From positions 1-64,000 of IMG/VR virus record IMGVR_UViG_3300042559_001567: DNA of 64,000 nt. The stretch is one strand, 5' to 3'. The notes under the pieces are model-generated. The model was not told the origin of the DNA, did no database searches, and worked only from the letters and a program-made list of their open reading frames with translations. Numbering within the stretch: position 1 is the first letter of the stretch; the number at the start of each line of letters is the position of its first letter. Made by a program: the position numbers and the translations under genes. This DNA is from a virus. Shown one piece after another: positions 40,861 to 49,947 of this stretch.

Positions 40861-41238
40861 TTAAAAATCAGGGTAACCTTTTGATTCATTGTATTTATTT
40901 CTAGCAACAACGTCAGTTCTTGTTTTAATATCGGTTAATGAACCAACTTGTCCGTTAACATCACCTTTACCAAATTCATCCCCATCAGATAGGGCGTCCT
41001 TATTAACAGATGAATATTCATTACCGTTGTTGTATCTATTTCGTCCTAAATTATCGATTCTGTTTTGTATATCAATGGAGGAACCAACTTGTCCATTAAC
41101 GTCACCCTTACCCTTTTCGTCTCCATCAGACAAGGCGTTCTTATTAACTGAAGAATAACCGTTACTACTATTGTAACTATTCTTACTAATAACTTCTTTT
41201 CTAAGTTTTTCTGCTAAAATTTCTAATTGTGTTGCCAT
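40861..41238 (-). CDS. Protein with two near-identical Asp/Gly-rich repeats
   Basis: 125 residues. After a helical start (1-16), two about 43-residue repeats share YSSVNK(N/D)ALSDGDE(K/F)GKGDVNGQVGS. The DGDE-G-GDVNG pattern could bind Ca. Probably a virion or late protein; unknown family. Lies 3 nt from the next gene. Confidence 0.55.
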   Translation of the reverse strand: MATQLEILAEKLRKEVISKNSYNSSNGYSSVNKNALSDGDEKGKGDVNGQVGSSIDIQNRIDNLGRNRYNNGNEYSSVNKDALSDGDEFGKGDVNGQVGSLTDIKTRTDVVARNKYNESKGYPDF

Positions 41239-41239
41239 A

Positions 41240-41737
41240 TTAATATGATATTAATTTTTTAAATTTTTGAATTTGTTCAAACAATCCAAGAGATGATATT
41301 GGACTTATTGTATTTTTATGTGAATTACTTTTTAATAAATTGGTTGGTATTTTAAAAGTTTCATCTTTAGTATGTGATTTAAGATGACTATTCTTTCTTT
41401 CTCCACCTATACTACCAATTTCATCAGCTCTTTTTCTTGCGTCTTTGACATTACTAACTAAATCTCTTTCTCCCTGTAAATGTTGTTTAGACCACTTATC
41501 CATTAAATCTCCGCCGGATAAATCATATTTAACCCTATCTACCGACTTATCCATTTTTTGGAAATCGTGGATAATTCTTTTAAGTTGACCATATTTTACA
41601 GTTTTATCTGTTAAAAGTTTTTGTGCTCTTTGTACACCATGTACGTGTTGTCCACCCAAACTCTTAATAGTGTGATTAATTTTGTCCAATATGTTTTGAG
41701 GTATGTTGAATACCCTATCTTTTAAATCTTTATTCAT
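41240..41737 (-). CDS. Unknown basic 165-residue protein
   Basis: Basic, helical, His/Lys-rich protein (GGQHVHGVQRAQKLL; SGGDLMDKWSKQHLQGERDL). No recognised motif. Overlaps the upstream gene by 8 nt, so part of the same minus-strand run. Confidence 0.5.
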   Translation of the reverse strand: MNKDLKDRVFNIPQNILDKINHTIKSLGGQHVHGVQRAQKLLTDKTVKYGQLKRIIHDFQKMDKSVDRVKYDLSGGDLMDKWSKQHLQGERDLVSNVKDARKRADEIGSIGGERKNSHLKSHTKDETFKIPTNLLKSNSHKNTISPISSLGLFEQIQKFKKLISY

Positions 41738-42473
41738 TATCTTTTAAATGTTTCATAATATCATTAATTGATAATTTATGACTATTCATTGTATTTTTCA
41801 ATGATTTTAATTGTTTTAAAACAATTGGGTTAATTTCTTTTTCTTCTGTTTGTTCGTCTTTTGAAACGATTTCATTGTCTTTTGCCCTTTTAGATAAAAC
41901 ACTTTCGATATATTCCTCCATGAATTTTTTAGGATTCTCAACCAATCTTACCTTATCCGCGGGTAATTTTTTATCATAACCCATTTGAGCTAACCTATCT
42001 TCAGCTTCAGGTTCATCTAAACCTAATTCACCTTTAAAATGGTCTTCAGCATCCTCATAATCAGCATCTTTTGCCATCGTGTCGTCAAATCCTAACGCTT
42101 TACTCATATCCGATTCAGCCCAATATCTCATTGTTGATCCACCAACATTAGCCATTCTACCCATAGAACCATGAGCCGCCTTTGCAACATCATCACTTGT
42201 TTTCTTTTGTGTGACACCTTTCGTATTAAAATCAGTTGGTTTTTTGCCTGTAGCAATATTTCCGTATTTGTCTACAATTTCATCGACCTCTGTCTCTACC
42301 TTATCAGGTATTTCGTCATAATTTGTTTTATCAGAGAATTCCTTAGCCCATTTACTCCATTTCTTCTTTTCTTTCTTAGGTTTACCCTTTTCATTCGCCT
42401 TAGCGTAGAAGAACCTTTGTTGTGCTTTTGATGCAAATTTCTCCTCAATTACCTGTTTTATAAAATTATTCAT
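41730..42473 (-). CDS. Phage late protein with KAQQRFF-type N terminus
   Basis: 247 residues. The N-terminal segment FASKAQQRFFYAKANEKG ... KWSKWAKEFSDKTNY follows the 'SKAQQR.F' then 'W.....K.FSDKT' pattern seen in small phage proteins of unknown function. Acidic middle, helical end. First gene of the minus-strand block that runs to 39515. Confidence 0.5.
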   Translation of the reverse strand: MNNFIKQVIEEKFASKAQQRFFYAKANEKGKPKKEKKKWSKWAKEFSDKTNYDEIPDKVETEVDEIVDKYGNIATGKKPTDFNTKGVTQKKTSDDVAKAAHGSMGRMANVGGSTMRYWAESDMSKALGFDDTMAKDADYEDAEDHFKGELGLDEPEAEDRLAQMGYDKKLPADKVRLVENPKKFMEEYIESVLSKRAKDNEIVSKDEQTEEKEINPIVLKQLKSLKNTMNSHKLSINDIMKHLKDNE

Positions 42474-42488
42474 CTAAATCGGTTTTAT

Positions 42489-42496
42489 TATAAATA
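42489..42496 (-). promoter_or_regulatory. Late-promoter-like element TATTTATA
   Basis: 15 nt upstream of the minus-strand ATG at 42473; paired back to back with the plus-strand element at 42514. Confidence 0.5.
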
Positions 42497-42513
42497 TCAA
42501 ATCTTATGAAAGA

Positions 42514-42521
42514 TATTTATA
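42514..42521 (+). promoter_or_regulatory. Late-promoter-like element TATTTATA, near-leaderless
   Basis: Ends 5 nt before ATG 42527 and decides the start of that gene. Confidence 0.5.
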
Positions 42522-42526
42522 GAAAC

Positions 42527-43681
42527 ATGAATAGACAGAATATTTTAAATTTTTATGGGTTAAAATTAGATTTAAGGTTGGATTCTTCCGAATTATATGA
42601 TTTTGAATTATCAAAAGACGTGAATTATGATTCCGACGTTTTAGATTTAACAAATGAAATTATATATACAGGATTAACAATAGATTCTTCATGTTATACC
42701 AATTTTACAACTCCGTGGTCAATACCAATTAACGAGAGATATACAGGTCATACATGTAATTTCAACATTAGAAGACGTACTGAAAAGGGTTGGACTTTGG
42801 ATTTTGTTTTTAATAAGGAGAATATACCTTGGTCGGGTGGTACTACATTTTACTATTGGGGTATTAGTGGGGAAACGGTACAATCTAACTATGCTGACAA
42901 CAACCTTTCCTTTTCGTTTACGGATGACCGTAGAATAAAATGGGAATCTTATAGGTATTCTGGTTTATGTGATTCAAGTTCGGGTTATACTGAGAGTTAT
43001 TATATATCTTCAGGACAAACCCCTGTTTTATGTAGTGGTGGTACTTCAATGGATTTTAATATAACCATTACTTTCGACAGATATAAACACTACGAAGGTT
43101 GTGAGATTGAAAACGACGGTGGGTGGAACGATTTAATAAGAGGTCCATACCCTATTTCTTATACTGGGTCATCAACCGGAACTACAACAACTCAAATAAC
43201 AACTGGCTATACCATAACAAACTCAATAGATGTATTATCGGGGGCAACACCAACATATGAATTTATTGAGAAATTAAATAGAGAGTGGGCTTCAGAAAAA
43301 CAGAGAAGGTTGGGTACGTTAAAGATATTTTTAAATGGAAATTTAATTTATAAAGTAAAAGATTGGGAGGAAATAATACCTTCACTAAGAGAATCTGAAA
43401 ATAAAATTGTACAAATATGGGGTGGAGGAACCAGTGGTATACAATCATTACATACAGGGAATACACAATTTAATGTTTATCAAATAAAATATTTTGAAGA
43501 ACCATTAAATTTCCCGAGAGTAAGACACCATTATCTGACCGAAATAAAACCAAATTTTGACATTGTTGAATGTTATGAAGATTGTTTAGACACATTAAGT
43601 GGTGTATTTTCAAACGCATTACTGACAGAGGATGGTGAAGACATAATAACTGAAAATAATAATGATATCATACTATTTTAA
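42527..43681 (+). CDS. Beta-rich appendage/fibre protein
   Basis: I chose ATG 42527; an in-frame ATG at 42506 would place the late-type element inside the coding region. About 384 residues, rich in Thr/Ser/Gly/Trp/Tyr with repeated strands (NFYGLKLDLRLDSSELYDFEL; WGGGTSGIQSL), like lectin/jelly-roll parts of tail appendages. Leads a plus-strand set of fibre-like genes. Confidence 0.55.
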   Translation: MNRQNILNFYGLKLDLRLDSSELYDFELSKDVNYDSDVLDLTNEIIYTGLTIDSSCYTNFTTPWSIPINERYTGHTCNFNIRRRTEKGWTLDFVFNKENIPWSGGTTFYYWGISGETVQSNYADNNLSFSFTDDRRIKWESYRYSGLCDSSSGYTESYYISSGQTPVLCSGGTSMDFNITITFDRYKHYEGCEIENDGGWNDLIRGPYPISYTGSSTGTTTTQITTGYTITNSIDVLSGATPTYEFIEKLNREWASEKQRRLGTLKIFLNGNLIYKVKDWEEIIPSLRESENKIVQIWGGGTSGIQSLHTGNTQFNVYQIKYFEEPLNFPRVRHHYLTEIKPNFDIVECYEDCLDTLSGVFSNALLTEDGEDIITENNNDIILF

Positions 43682-43683
43682 AC

Positions 43684-43691
43684 TATTTATT
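43684..43691 (+). promoter_or_regulatory. Late-promoter-like element TATTTATT, leaderless geometry
   Basis: Ends 3 nt before ATG 43695. Confidence 0.45.
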
Positions 43692-43694
43692 TAA

Positions 43695-44027
43695 ATGGCA
43701 GGAAAAAAAATAACAGAACTATCTAGTTCAATTGCTCCAAGTTTAACCGGAGTTACCGCGGTTGCATTTGGTGGTACAACATATAAATCGACATTATCCA
43801 CACTTAGACAAACGTTAGTTGATAGTGGTTCACATTATTTTACCGGTAGTCAATATATTAGTGGTAGTTTATCGTTAACAGGTTCATTAAATGTTACTGG
43901 CAGTGCAAATGTAAACGGAAGTAATATTATGTCATCAAATACCGTTAATAAACTCGAAACTATTACATCATCATCATATGCATCGATAACACCAGTTAGT
44001 GGTACATTGTATATTATAATAAATTAA
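43695..44027 (+). CDS. Small fibre/appendage protein
   Basis: 110 residues. N-terminal [33 protein letters not shown] resembles the attachment domain found in many phage fibre proteins; then short beta repeats [22 protein letters not shown] typical of a fibre shaft. One nt before the next gene, which likely continues the same appendage. Confidence 0.6.
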   Translation: MAGKKITELSSSIAPSLTGVTAVAFGGTTYKSTLSTLRQTLVDSGSHYFTGSQYISGSLSLTGSLNVTGSANVNGSNIMSSNTVNKLETITSSSYASITPVSGTLYIIIN

Positions 44028-44028
44028 A

Positions 44029-45192
44029 ATGAGTTTATTTACAAACGCATCAGATATTAAGTTTAATGGTAACACACCATCTTTTGTTTATTTAAATGGA
44101 AACATAATTTGGTCTTCGGTTGTAACTCCAATACTTACTCAAAGTATTACACCAACTAATACTATGACACCAACCGGAACGGCAACCCCCACACCAACTC
44201 AAACACCAACTAATACTGTTACACCAACTCAAACACCAACTAATACTGTTACACCTACCGGAACACCAACTCCAACTCAAACACCTACTATTACTTTAAC
44301 ACAAACAAATACAGTAACACCGACCAACACACCCACACCAAGTATTACTCCAACAATTAGTTTAACACCAACTAATACGGTAACACCTACAAATACCATT
44401 ACTCAAACACCAACTCAAACACCAAGTGAAACTCCAACGATGACTCCGTCGGAAACACCAACTCAAACACCAAGTGAAACTCCAACGATGACTCCGTCGG
44501 AAACACCAACACAAACGCCAACACAAACGATAACTCAAACACCAACAAATAGTCAAACTCCAACGGTAACTCCTTCTGAAACGCCCACAATGACCCCATC
44601 AGAAACACCAACCATGACACCAACTAATACAGTAACACCAACACCTAGTATTACACCTACCATTACTTTAACACCAACGATGACTCCGTCGGAAACACCA
44701 ACAATGACACCAACAATGACACCAACAATGACTATGACGCCAAGTCCAACATCACCAATGGTAGTTACTAGTGAATGGTATTTAACGGGCGATGAGGGTT
44801 TATTTTTTGGACAGACGAGTGCAACTTTCGATGGTAATGGTGAATCACTTTTCACATATAATCCTACAGGACAGCCTAGTGATATAGTTGTTACATATAA
44901 TCCTAATTTTATTAGTAATACATTTGTTATACTTCGTTTTAACACCAAAAATAGTGCGGGTGTTGATTATTTATCATTATTTCAAAGCATTAAAGATAAT
45001 GGAGGTACAGTGTCATTAACACAAGGTTCGAACACCGCAAGATATTCACTTGCTCCGGGTTTTAACTATATATTTAATCAACCAACATATAATACATTTA
45101 TTATATCTGAGACAGGCGGAGTAACACAAACACAAGATTCACCTAATCCATTTGTAAAGAATTTACCAATAACAATAACATTTAGAGGATAA
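44029..45192 (+). CDS. Thr/Pro-repeat fibre protein with C-terminal domain
   Basis: 387 residues: a short N-terminal domain (1-30), about 215 residues of TPTxTPT/TPSETPT repeats, then a 135-residue folded domain (about 250-387). The repeat would form a stiff, extended, possibly glycosylated rod. The C-terminal domain may bind a surface. Phage glycosyltransferases in the window could decorate the Thr/Ser. Inferred role: adhesion appendage. Confidence 0.65.
   Translation: MSLFTNASDIKFNGNTPSFVYLNGNIIWSSVVTPILTQSITPTNTMTPTGTATPTPTQTPTNTVTPTQTPTNTVTPTGTPTPTQTPTITLTQTNTVTPTNTPTPSITPTISLTPTNTVTPTNTITQTPTQTPSETPTMTPSETPTQTPSETPTMTPSETPTQTPTQTITQTPTNSQTPTVTPSETPTMTPSETPTMTPTNTVTPTPSITPTITLTPTMTPSETPTMTPTMTPTMTMTPSPTSPMVVTSEWYLTGDEGLFFGQTSATFDGNGESLFTYNPTGQPSDIVVTYNPNFISNTFVILRFNTKNSAGVDYLSLFQSIKDNGGTVSLTQGSNTARYSLAPGFNYIFNQPTYNTFIISETGGVTQTQDSPNPFVKNLPITITFRG
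44148..44755 (+). repeat. Thr/Pro minisatellite inside a fibre gene
   Basis: About 600 bp of short near-repeats of ACACCAACT/ACTCCAACG type with longer blocks duplicated (for example the [16 protein letters not shown] unit occurs at about 44422-44465 and 44470-44513). Length change by slippage or recombination is likely. Confidence 0.85.
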
Positions 45193-45210
45193 ATAATATT
45201 AAAAAAACAA

Positions 45211-45218
45211 TATTTATA
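45211..45218 (+). promoter_or_regulatory. Late-promoter-like element TATTTATA, leaderless geometry
   Basis: Ends 4 nt before ATG 45223. Confidence 0.5.
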
Positions 45219-45222
45219 ACAT

Positions 45223-45591
45223 ATGGAATTCTTTATAAGACAAGGGGCATCTGACCCAATATTAAAAATGAGGATGATTGATGACGGTAAAAACGACAAA
45301 TCATCATTTAATGATATGCTCGAAAGTGCAGACATCACATTTGAAATGTCTGACGTTAAAACAGGGGAACCCGTAATATTGAATAGTGATTGTTTAGTGA
45401 CAACGAGAACAAAATTATATAACCAAACAACCGAGGAATATTATATTACACATAGATTTACTGAAACCCAAACTTCAGAAATGGGTAAATTTGAGGGTAA
45501 AATAACTATACAATTTTTAGACACAAACGGAAACCCAACAACAAAATTGATATTACCCGTTAAAGAAAAATTATACATCAACATTTTTTAA
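45223..45591 (+). CDS. Small beta-rich appendage/baseplate-type protein
   Basis: 122 residues: MEFFIRQGASDPILKMRMIDDG, then ITFEMSDVKTGEPVI, YYITHRFTETQTSEMGKFEG and ITIQFLDTNG. This strand order resembles the Ig-like N-terminal part of phage baseplate upper/fibre-adaptor proteins. Likely joins fibres to the tail; a moderate guess. Confidence 0.5.
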   Translation: MEFFIRQGASDPILKMRMIDDGKNDKSSFNDMLESADITFEMSDVKTGEPVILNSDCLVTTRTKLYNQTTEEYYITHRFTETQTSEMGKFEGKITIQFLDTNGNPTTKLILPVKEKLYINIF

Positions 45592-45607
45592 TACCGATTT
45601 TAATTCT

Positions 45608-45650
45608 TATATTTACAGATGAAAACAAGGCAAACTACTGATTTTCAGTA
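45608..45650 (+). promoter_or_regulatory. Promoter-like box and hairpin in the DNA polymerase leader
   Basis: TATATTTA at 45608-45615 (host-like -7, no clear -33) is followed by a perfect hairpin TACTGA-TTT-TCAGTA (45636-45650) 32 nt before the polymerase ATG. A leader hairpin could be a translational operator, as T4 polymerase has on its own mRNA. Confidence 0.4.
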
Positions 45651-45682
45651 AGCTAATACGTCACATTTAAAAAAATTATAAG

Positions 45683-48586
45683 ATGAAAGAAGTTATCTCT
45701 CAGGAAGTTATAGAAAACTTCCTTAACGGTGGCGACCCCGAAGAGTTCATTGTCGGAGTCGAATACGACTACCCCACCAACACAATTTACAAAATTATTC
45801 AGGACCCCGAAAAGGGAAAGATTGTAAAATCAGATTCATTTACCCCGTTTATGTGGGTTGGTGATTTATCAGGTTTAGGTTTTTACAATAATTCAAAATC
45901 CATACAAAAAAAACGTATGGGTGAATTTGGTATTCTAATTGAAAAATTAGATACTCATGGAGATGAACGACTTGAGTCGGGTATGAAATATTTGGTAAAA
46001 AGTCTTAAATCGTATACCGATTTAATTTCATTTTTCAGAATGGGTGGTATTAATCCGTGGGATGAAAAATATAGACAACATTTTACGGTTTTATCACCGG
46101 TAGAACAATATCTTGTTCAAACGAAAAAAAGATTATTCAAAGGTATTGATGATTATGGTGGTGTTAATCGATTTGTATTTGATATTGAAACCACAGGTCT
46201 TGACCCTGAAACTTGTGTTATTATATTAATTGGGGTTAAAGATAATCGTGGTTTAAACGTAACAATTCCCGCCTTTGGGGAAGACGGAGAAAAAAAATGT
46301 ATTGAAAGATTTTTCCAATATATAAGGGACTTAAAACCAACAATCATTGCTGGTTACAACTCCGCATTTTTTGATTGGCCATTCATATTAAAACGTGCGG
46401 AAATTCTTGGTGTTGATGTTGATGGAATGACTCAAATTTTCACGTCCCAAGGAATGAAAGAAAAAGAGGGAATGTTAAAATTGGCAAATGAAGTTGAGCC
46501 ATATAAACAACATATTATTTGGGGTTTTAATATCATTGATATTGCACATTCAGTACGACGTGCTCAAGCAATCAATTCTGAAATTAAATCATGGGGTTTG
46601 AAATACATTACCACATATTTGGAAAAAGAAAAACCTAATCGTGTGTATGTTGAAGGTAGTAAAATATCAAAAATATATCTAGATAATGAAAGTTATTATG
46701 TAAATCCAAAAACAGGTGGATATAAACAAATAGGTGAGCCAGGTACCGAAGATTTATTACGAAAATATCCTGGCAAGTTTGAGATATGGCCAGGTAGGAA
46801 AATTGTTGAGCAATATCTTGATGATGACCTTTATGAGACAATGGTTGTAGACGATTCATTTTCTCAATCAACATTTTTATTGTCAAAACTTGTACCAACA
46901 ACTTATGAAAGGATTGCAACAATGGGTACGGCAACATTATGGAAAATCATTATGTTAGCTTGGTCTTATGAAAATAATTTAGCAGTACCATCTAAAGATG
47001 AGAAACGAGCCTTTACTGGTGGATTATCTCGTTTATTAAATGTTGGTTATGCAAAGAATATTGTTAAATTTGACTACTCATCGCTCTACCCATCAATTCA
47101 ATTAGTGTATGATGTATTTCCCGCGTGTGATGTCATGGGAGTACAAAAATCGATGTTGAAATATTTCCGTAACATTCGTATTAAATATAAGCATCTTGCC
47201 AGTGAATTAAAAGATAGCGACCCTGTTGCTGCTGAAATGTACGACCGTAAACAATTACCAATTAAGATTTTTATTAATGCATATTTTGGTTCATTATCTG
47301 CACCACACGTATTCCCTTGGGGGGAAATGGATTCAGGTGAAACTATTACTTGCATTGGTCGTCAGTGTTTACGTATGATGATTATGTTCTATATGCAAAA
47401 GGGTTATAAACCTCTTGTAATGGACACGGACGGTGTGAACTTTGAAACACCTGATAGTGCATTAGACGCTGTGTATGTTGGTAAAGGTTTAAATGAATTA
47501 GTAATAGAAGGTAAAGAATATAAAGGTATTGAAGCTCACACCGCAGAGTTCAATGACATATTCATGAGAGGTGAAATGGGTTTAGATATTGACTACACCG
47601 CACCATCTTGCATTAACGTATCTCGTAAGAATTATATTATTAAATTAATTAAGAAAGGCAAGGAGAAAATTAAATTAACAGGTAACACAATTAAATCAAA
47701 AAAATTACAAACATATATTGTTGAATTTTTGGATGAAGGTTTTAAATATTTGTTAAATGGTGACGGACATTCTTTTGTGGAACTATATTACAATTACGTA
47801 GAAAAAATATATAATAAAGAAATACCATTATCTAAAATTGCAAATAAAGCTCGTGTTAAACAATCTATTAATGAATATAAAAAACACGTACAAAAAACAA
47901 CTAAATCAGGTTCTTTAATGTCTCGTCAAGCACACATGGAATTAATAATTCAAAATGATTATCCTGCCGGTTTAGGTGATACAATATACTATGTTAATAA
48001 TGGTATAAAAAAATCATCTGGAGATGTGGAAAGAAAAACTAGATGGACAAAAAAGGAAATGATTGAGTATTTTGAAAGTATTGGTAGTGAAATGCCGAAA
48101 GACCACGCAGTTATAAATGTTAATTGTTACATGATTGATGAAAAGGAAATTACAAATAATCCCGATTTAAAAGGTGATTATAACGTTCCTCGTTATCTTA
48201 GTAATTTTAACAAACGTGTTGAGCCTTTATTGGTTGCATTTAACCCAAACATTAGAGAAGATATTCTTATTGAAGACCCAAAGGATAGACAATACTTTAC
48301 TAAATTACAATGTGAACTTGTTAATGGTTATCCATTAAAAGAAAGTGGACAAGATAAGTTTGATGAGGTAATGACACTTTCAGATAGTGAAGTTATTTTT
48401 TGGAATAGAGTGGGTAGAGATCCTTATTTTATGTATGTTGAAGATAGTCTAAAATTAGTTGACCAAAATTGGGTGGAACATAATAGAAAAGTGGTATCAC
48501 TACAAGCTGAAAGTACAATCAGTAATGAGGATGAAATCATTGAAAATGATGGACACGATTACGCTTACCACGCAATAGAAGTTTAG
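45683..48586 (+). CDS. DNA polymerase, family B (T4 gp43-like)
   Basis: 967 residues. Exonuclease: Exo I FDIET (D167, E169), Exo II YNSAFFD (225-231). Polymerase: motif A DYSSLYPS (464-471), motif B KIFINAYFG (about 528-536), motif C DTDG (581-584). Somewhat longer than T4 gp43 (898). It replicates the phage genome with proofreading. Convergent with the neck-like gene, overlapping it by 4 nt. The first 40 codons are GC-richer (GGCGACCCC, GACTACCCCACC) than the rest. Confidence 0.95.
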   Translation: MKEVISQEVIENFLNGGDPEEFIVGVEYDYPTNTIYKIIQDPEKGKIVKSDSFTPFMWVGDLSGLGFYNNSKSIQKKRMGEFGILIEKLDTHGDERLESGMKYLVKSLKSYTDLISFFRMGGINPWDEKYRQHFTVLSPVEQYLVQTKKRLFKGIDDYGGVNRFVFDIETTGLDPETCVIILIGVKDNRGLNVTIPAFGEDGEKKCIERFFQYIRDLKPTIIAGYNSAFFDWPFILKRAEILGVDVDGMTQIFTSQGMKEKEGMLKLANEVEPYKQHIIWGFNIIDIAHSVRRAQAINSEIKSWGLKYITTYLEKEKPNRVYVEGSKISKIYLDNESYYVNPKTGGYKQIGEPGTEDLLRKYPGKFEIWPGRKIVEQYLDDDLYETMVVDDSFSQSTFLLSKLVPTTYERIATMGTATLWKIIMLAWSYENNLAVPSKDEKRAFTGGLSRLLNVGYAKNIVKFDYSSLYPSIQLVYDVFPACDVMGVQKSMLKYFRNIRIKYKHLASELKDSDPVAAEMYDRKQLPIKIFINAYFGSLSAPHVFPWGEMDSGETITCIGRQCLRMMIMFYMQKGYKPLVMDTDGVNFETPDSALDAVYVGKGLNELVIEGKEYKGIEAHTAEFNDIFMRGEMGLDIDYTAPSCINVSRKNYIIKLIKKGKEKIKLTGNTIKSKKLQTYIVEFLDEGFKYLLNGDGHSFVELYYNYVEKIYNKEIPLSKIANKARVKQSINEYKKHVQKTTKSGSLMSRQAHMELIIQNDYPAGLGDTIYYVNNGIKKSSGDVERKTRWTKKEMIEYFESIGSEMPKDHAVINVNCYMIDEKEITNNPDLKGDYNVPRYLSNFNKRVEPLLVAFNPNIREDILIEDPKDRQYFTKLQCELVNGYPLKESGQDKFDEVMTLSDSEVIFWNRVGRDPYFMYVEDSLKLVDQNWVEHNRKVVSLQAESTISNEDEIIENDGHDYAYHAIEV

Positions 48587-49698
48587 ATTACATTAAACGG
48601 ACTTGGCATTGCTCTAAACTTAAGTGCTTTATTTAAATTCTCCGCTTCTGAACCTTTTCTTTCAAGAATTTTTTCAGGGCGGAGTCTTTCTAATCTAGCC
48701 ATAAGTTCCTCAACCAATTTCATTCTTTCGTCTTTACCTTCAGTCAATAAAGAACTATAATCTAATTTAACAGCACTGTCAGGAACTTGTAAATCACCTG
48801 AGAATTTACCCCAAATACGACCTAATCCTTCTTTAGAATAACCTATTAGGTATTTTCTTACCCAATTTTGAGATGGTTTATTTAACTTATCCCAAGTAAG
48901 TTCTTCGGTCATAACATCAGAAGGTAATTTAATAACATCTTTGTTTTTTTGTAGACAAGTGTCTCTATCCATGGTATCATAATACCAATACCATACTTGA
49001 TAGTTTTTATTAGCGTTATTACCAAAATCGTATTTTCCACCAGGCACGTTGTATAAGTGAATATATTTTTTACCTTCAGGTCCCGCAGTAATCCTATATG
49101 TTAAATCCCCACCAATTATTCTATTTTTAATACTTCTATCTTGCATTCTTAAAAGAAGGTCAAAAGCTGGTAACATAAAGTATGAACCTGAAGACCCAAC
49201 CTGAGCAAATCCTCCCACACCACCAAAACCAACACCTCCAAGACCACCGAAACCACCTAAAAACGGGTCAACGATTGAATCGGTTAACTCGGCTCTTGTA
49301 AACCATAATAGTTCGTTTATTTCACGACCAGCAGGTATTTCATATGTTTGTGTACCACCTGTAAGGGTAAAAAAATCTTTTTTAAGTTCGTTATCACCAC
49401 CGGCCTGTAAACCAACTATTTTGGAATATGAATAAGTGTATTGTGTCTCATAATCTAAACTTCTTGTAGTAAACGCTCTAGAAAGGGATTGTGTATCAAC
49501 ATCTAATCCGGCCAATGCGGACCATTGAGATTCAATCAACCAATCACTAACGTATTGTTCATATTCAGACAAGGAAAACTCTAAAAAAGTATCCATTTGT
49601 TCTTCAGTAAGTTCAATGCCACGAACGGGCATCCCCAATAGGTGAAAAACCTGTGTATATAATTTGTCCTTTTCAGATTGTGAAATAATTGTAGCCAT
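48583..49698 (-). CDS. Neck protein candidate (T4 gp13-like)
   Basis: 371 residues. The start has a helical LYTQVFHLLGMPVRGIELTEEQMDTFLEFSLSEY pattern and a strand segment TYEIPAGREINELLWF, an order seen in gp13-type neck proteins of T4-like phages. A Gly/Phe-rich stretch (about 145-168) is inserted. The late promoter element and structural look support a head-tail connector role. Confidence 0.5.
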   Translation of the reverse strand: MATIISQSEKDKLYTQVFHLLGMPVRGIELTEEQMDTFLEFSLSEYEQYVSDWLIESQWSALAGLDVDTQSLSRAFTTRSLDYETQYTYSYSKIVGLQAGGDNELKKDFFTLTGGTQTYEIPAGREINELLWFTRAELTDSIVDPFLGGFGGLGGVGFGGVGGFAQVGSSGSYFMLPAFDLLLRMQDRSIKNRIIGGDLTYRITAGPEGKKYIHLYNVPGGKYDFGNNANKNYQVWYWYYDTMDRDTCLQKNKDVIKLPSDVMTEELTWDKLNKPSQNWVRKYLIGYSKEGLGRIWGKFSGDLQVPDSAVKLDYSSLLTEGKDERMKLVEELMARLERLRPEKILERKGSEAENLNKALKFRAMPSPFNVI

Positions 49699-49713
49699 AA
49701 TTTGGTATATTTC

Positions 49714-49721
49714 AATAAATA
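49714..49721 (-). promoter_or_regulatory. Late-promoter-like element TATTTATT
   Basis: 15 nt upstream of the neck-like ATG (49698). Confidence 0.45.
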
Positions 49722-49737
49722 GTTTATTTTTGGTATT

Positions 49738-49947
49738 ATGACTACAACGAATAAACTAAATGAACTATTAATCCTTTGTGGAATAAATAATATTGTTTTT
49801 ACATATCAAAAAGAGGAAGGCGGGAACTACGTCAACTTTAATGAACCTGAAAAAACAATAGTTGTTAACGTATCGGATTATGAAGATAAGGAGTTGGATT
49901 CTTTATTGGATAAAAAAATTGGTGAGTTAAAAGAGTTGTTTAAGTAA
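49738..49947 (+). CDS. Unknown 69-residue acidic protein
   Basis: A small acidic protein with a helical start and end (LLDKKIGELKELFK). It is divergent from the neck-like gene and its last 21 nt overlap the end of the helicase gene on the other strand. No motif. Confidence 0.45.
   Translation: MTTTNKLNELLILCGINNIVFTYQKEEGGNYVNFNEPEKTIVVNVSDYEDKELDSLLDKKIGELKELFK

Noticed and set aside
44092-44948. Several minus-strand open frames under the Thr/Pro repeat
   Set aside because: Shadows of the repeated codons, rich in Cys/Trp/Ser or Val/Gly without any fold-like pattern.
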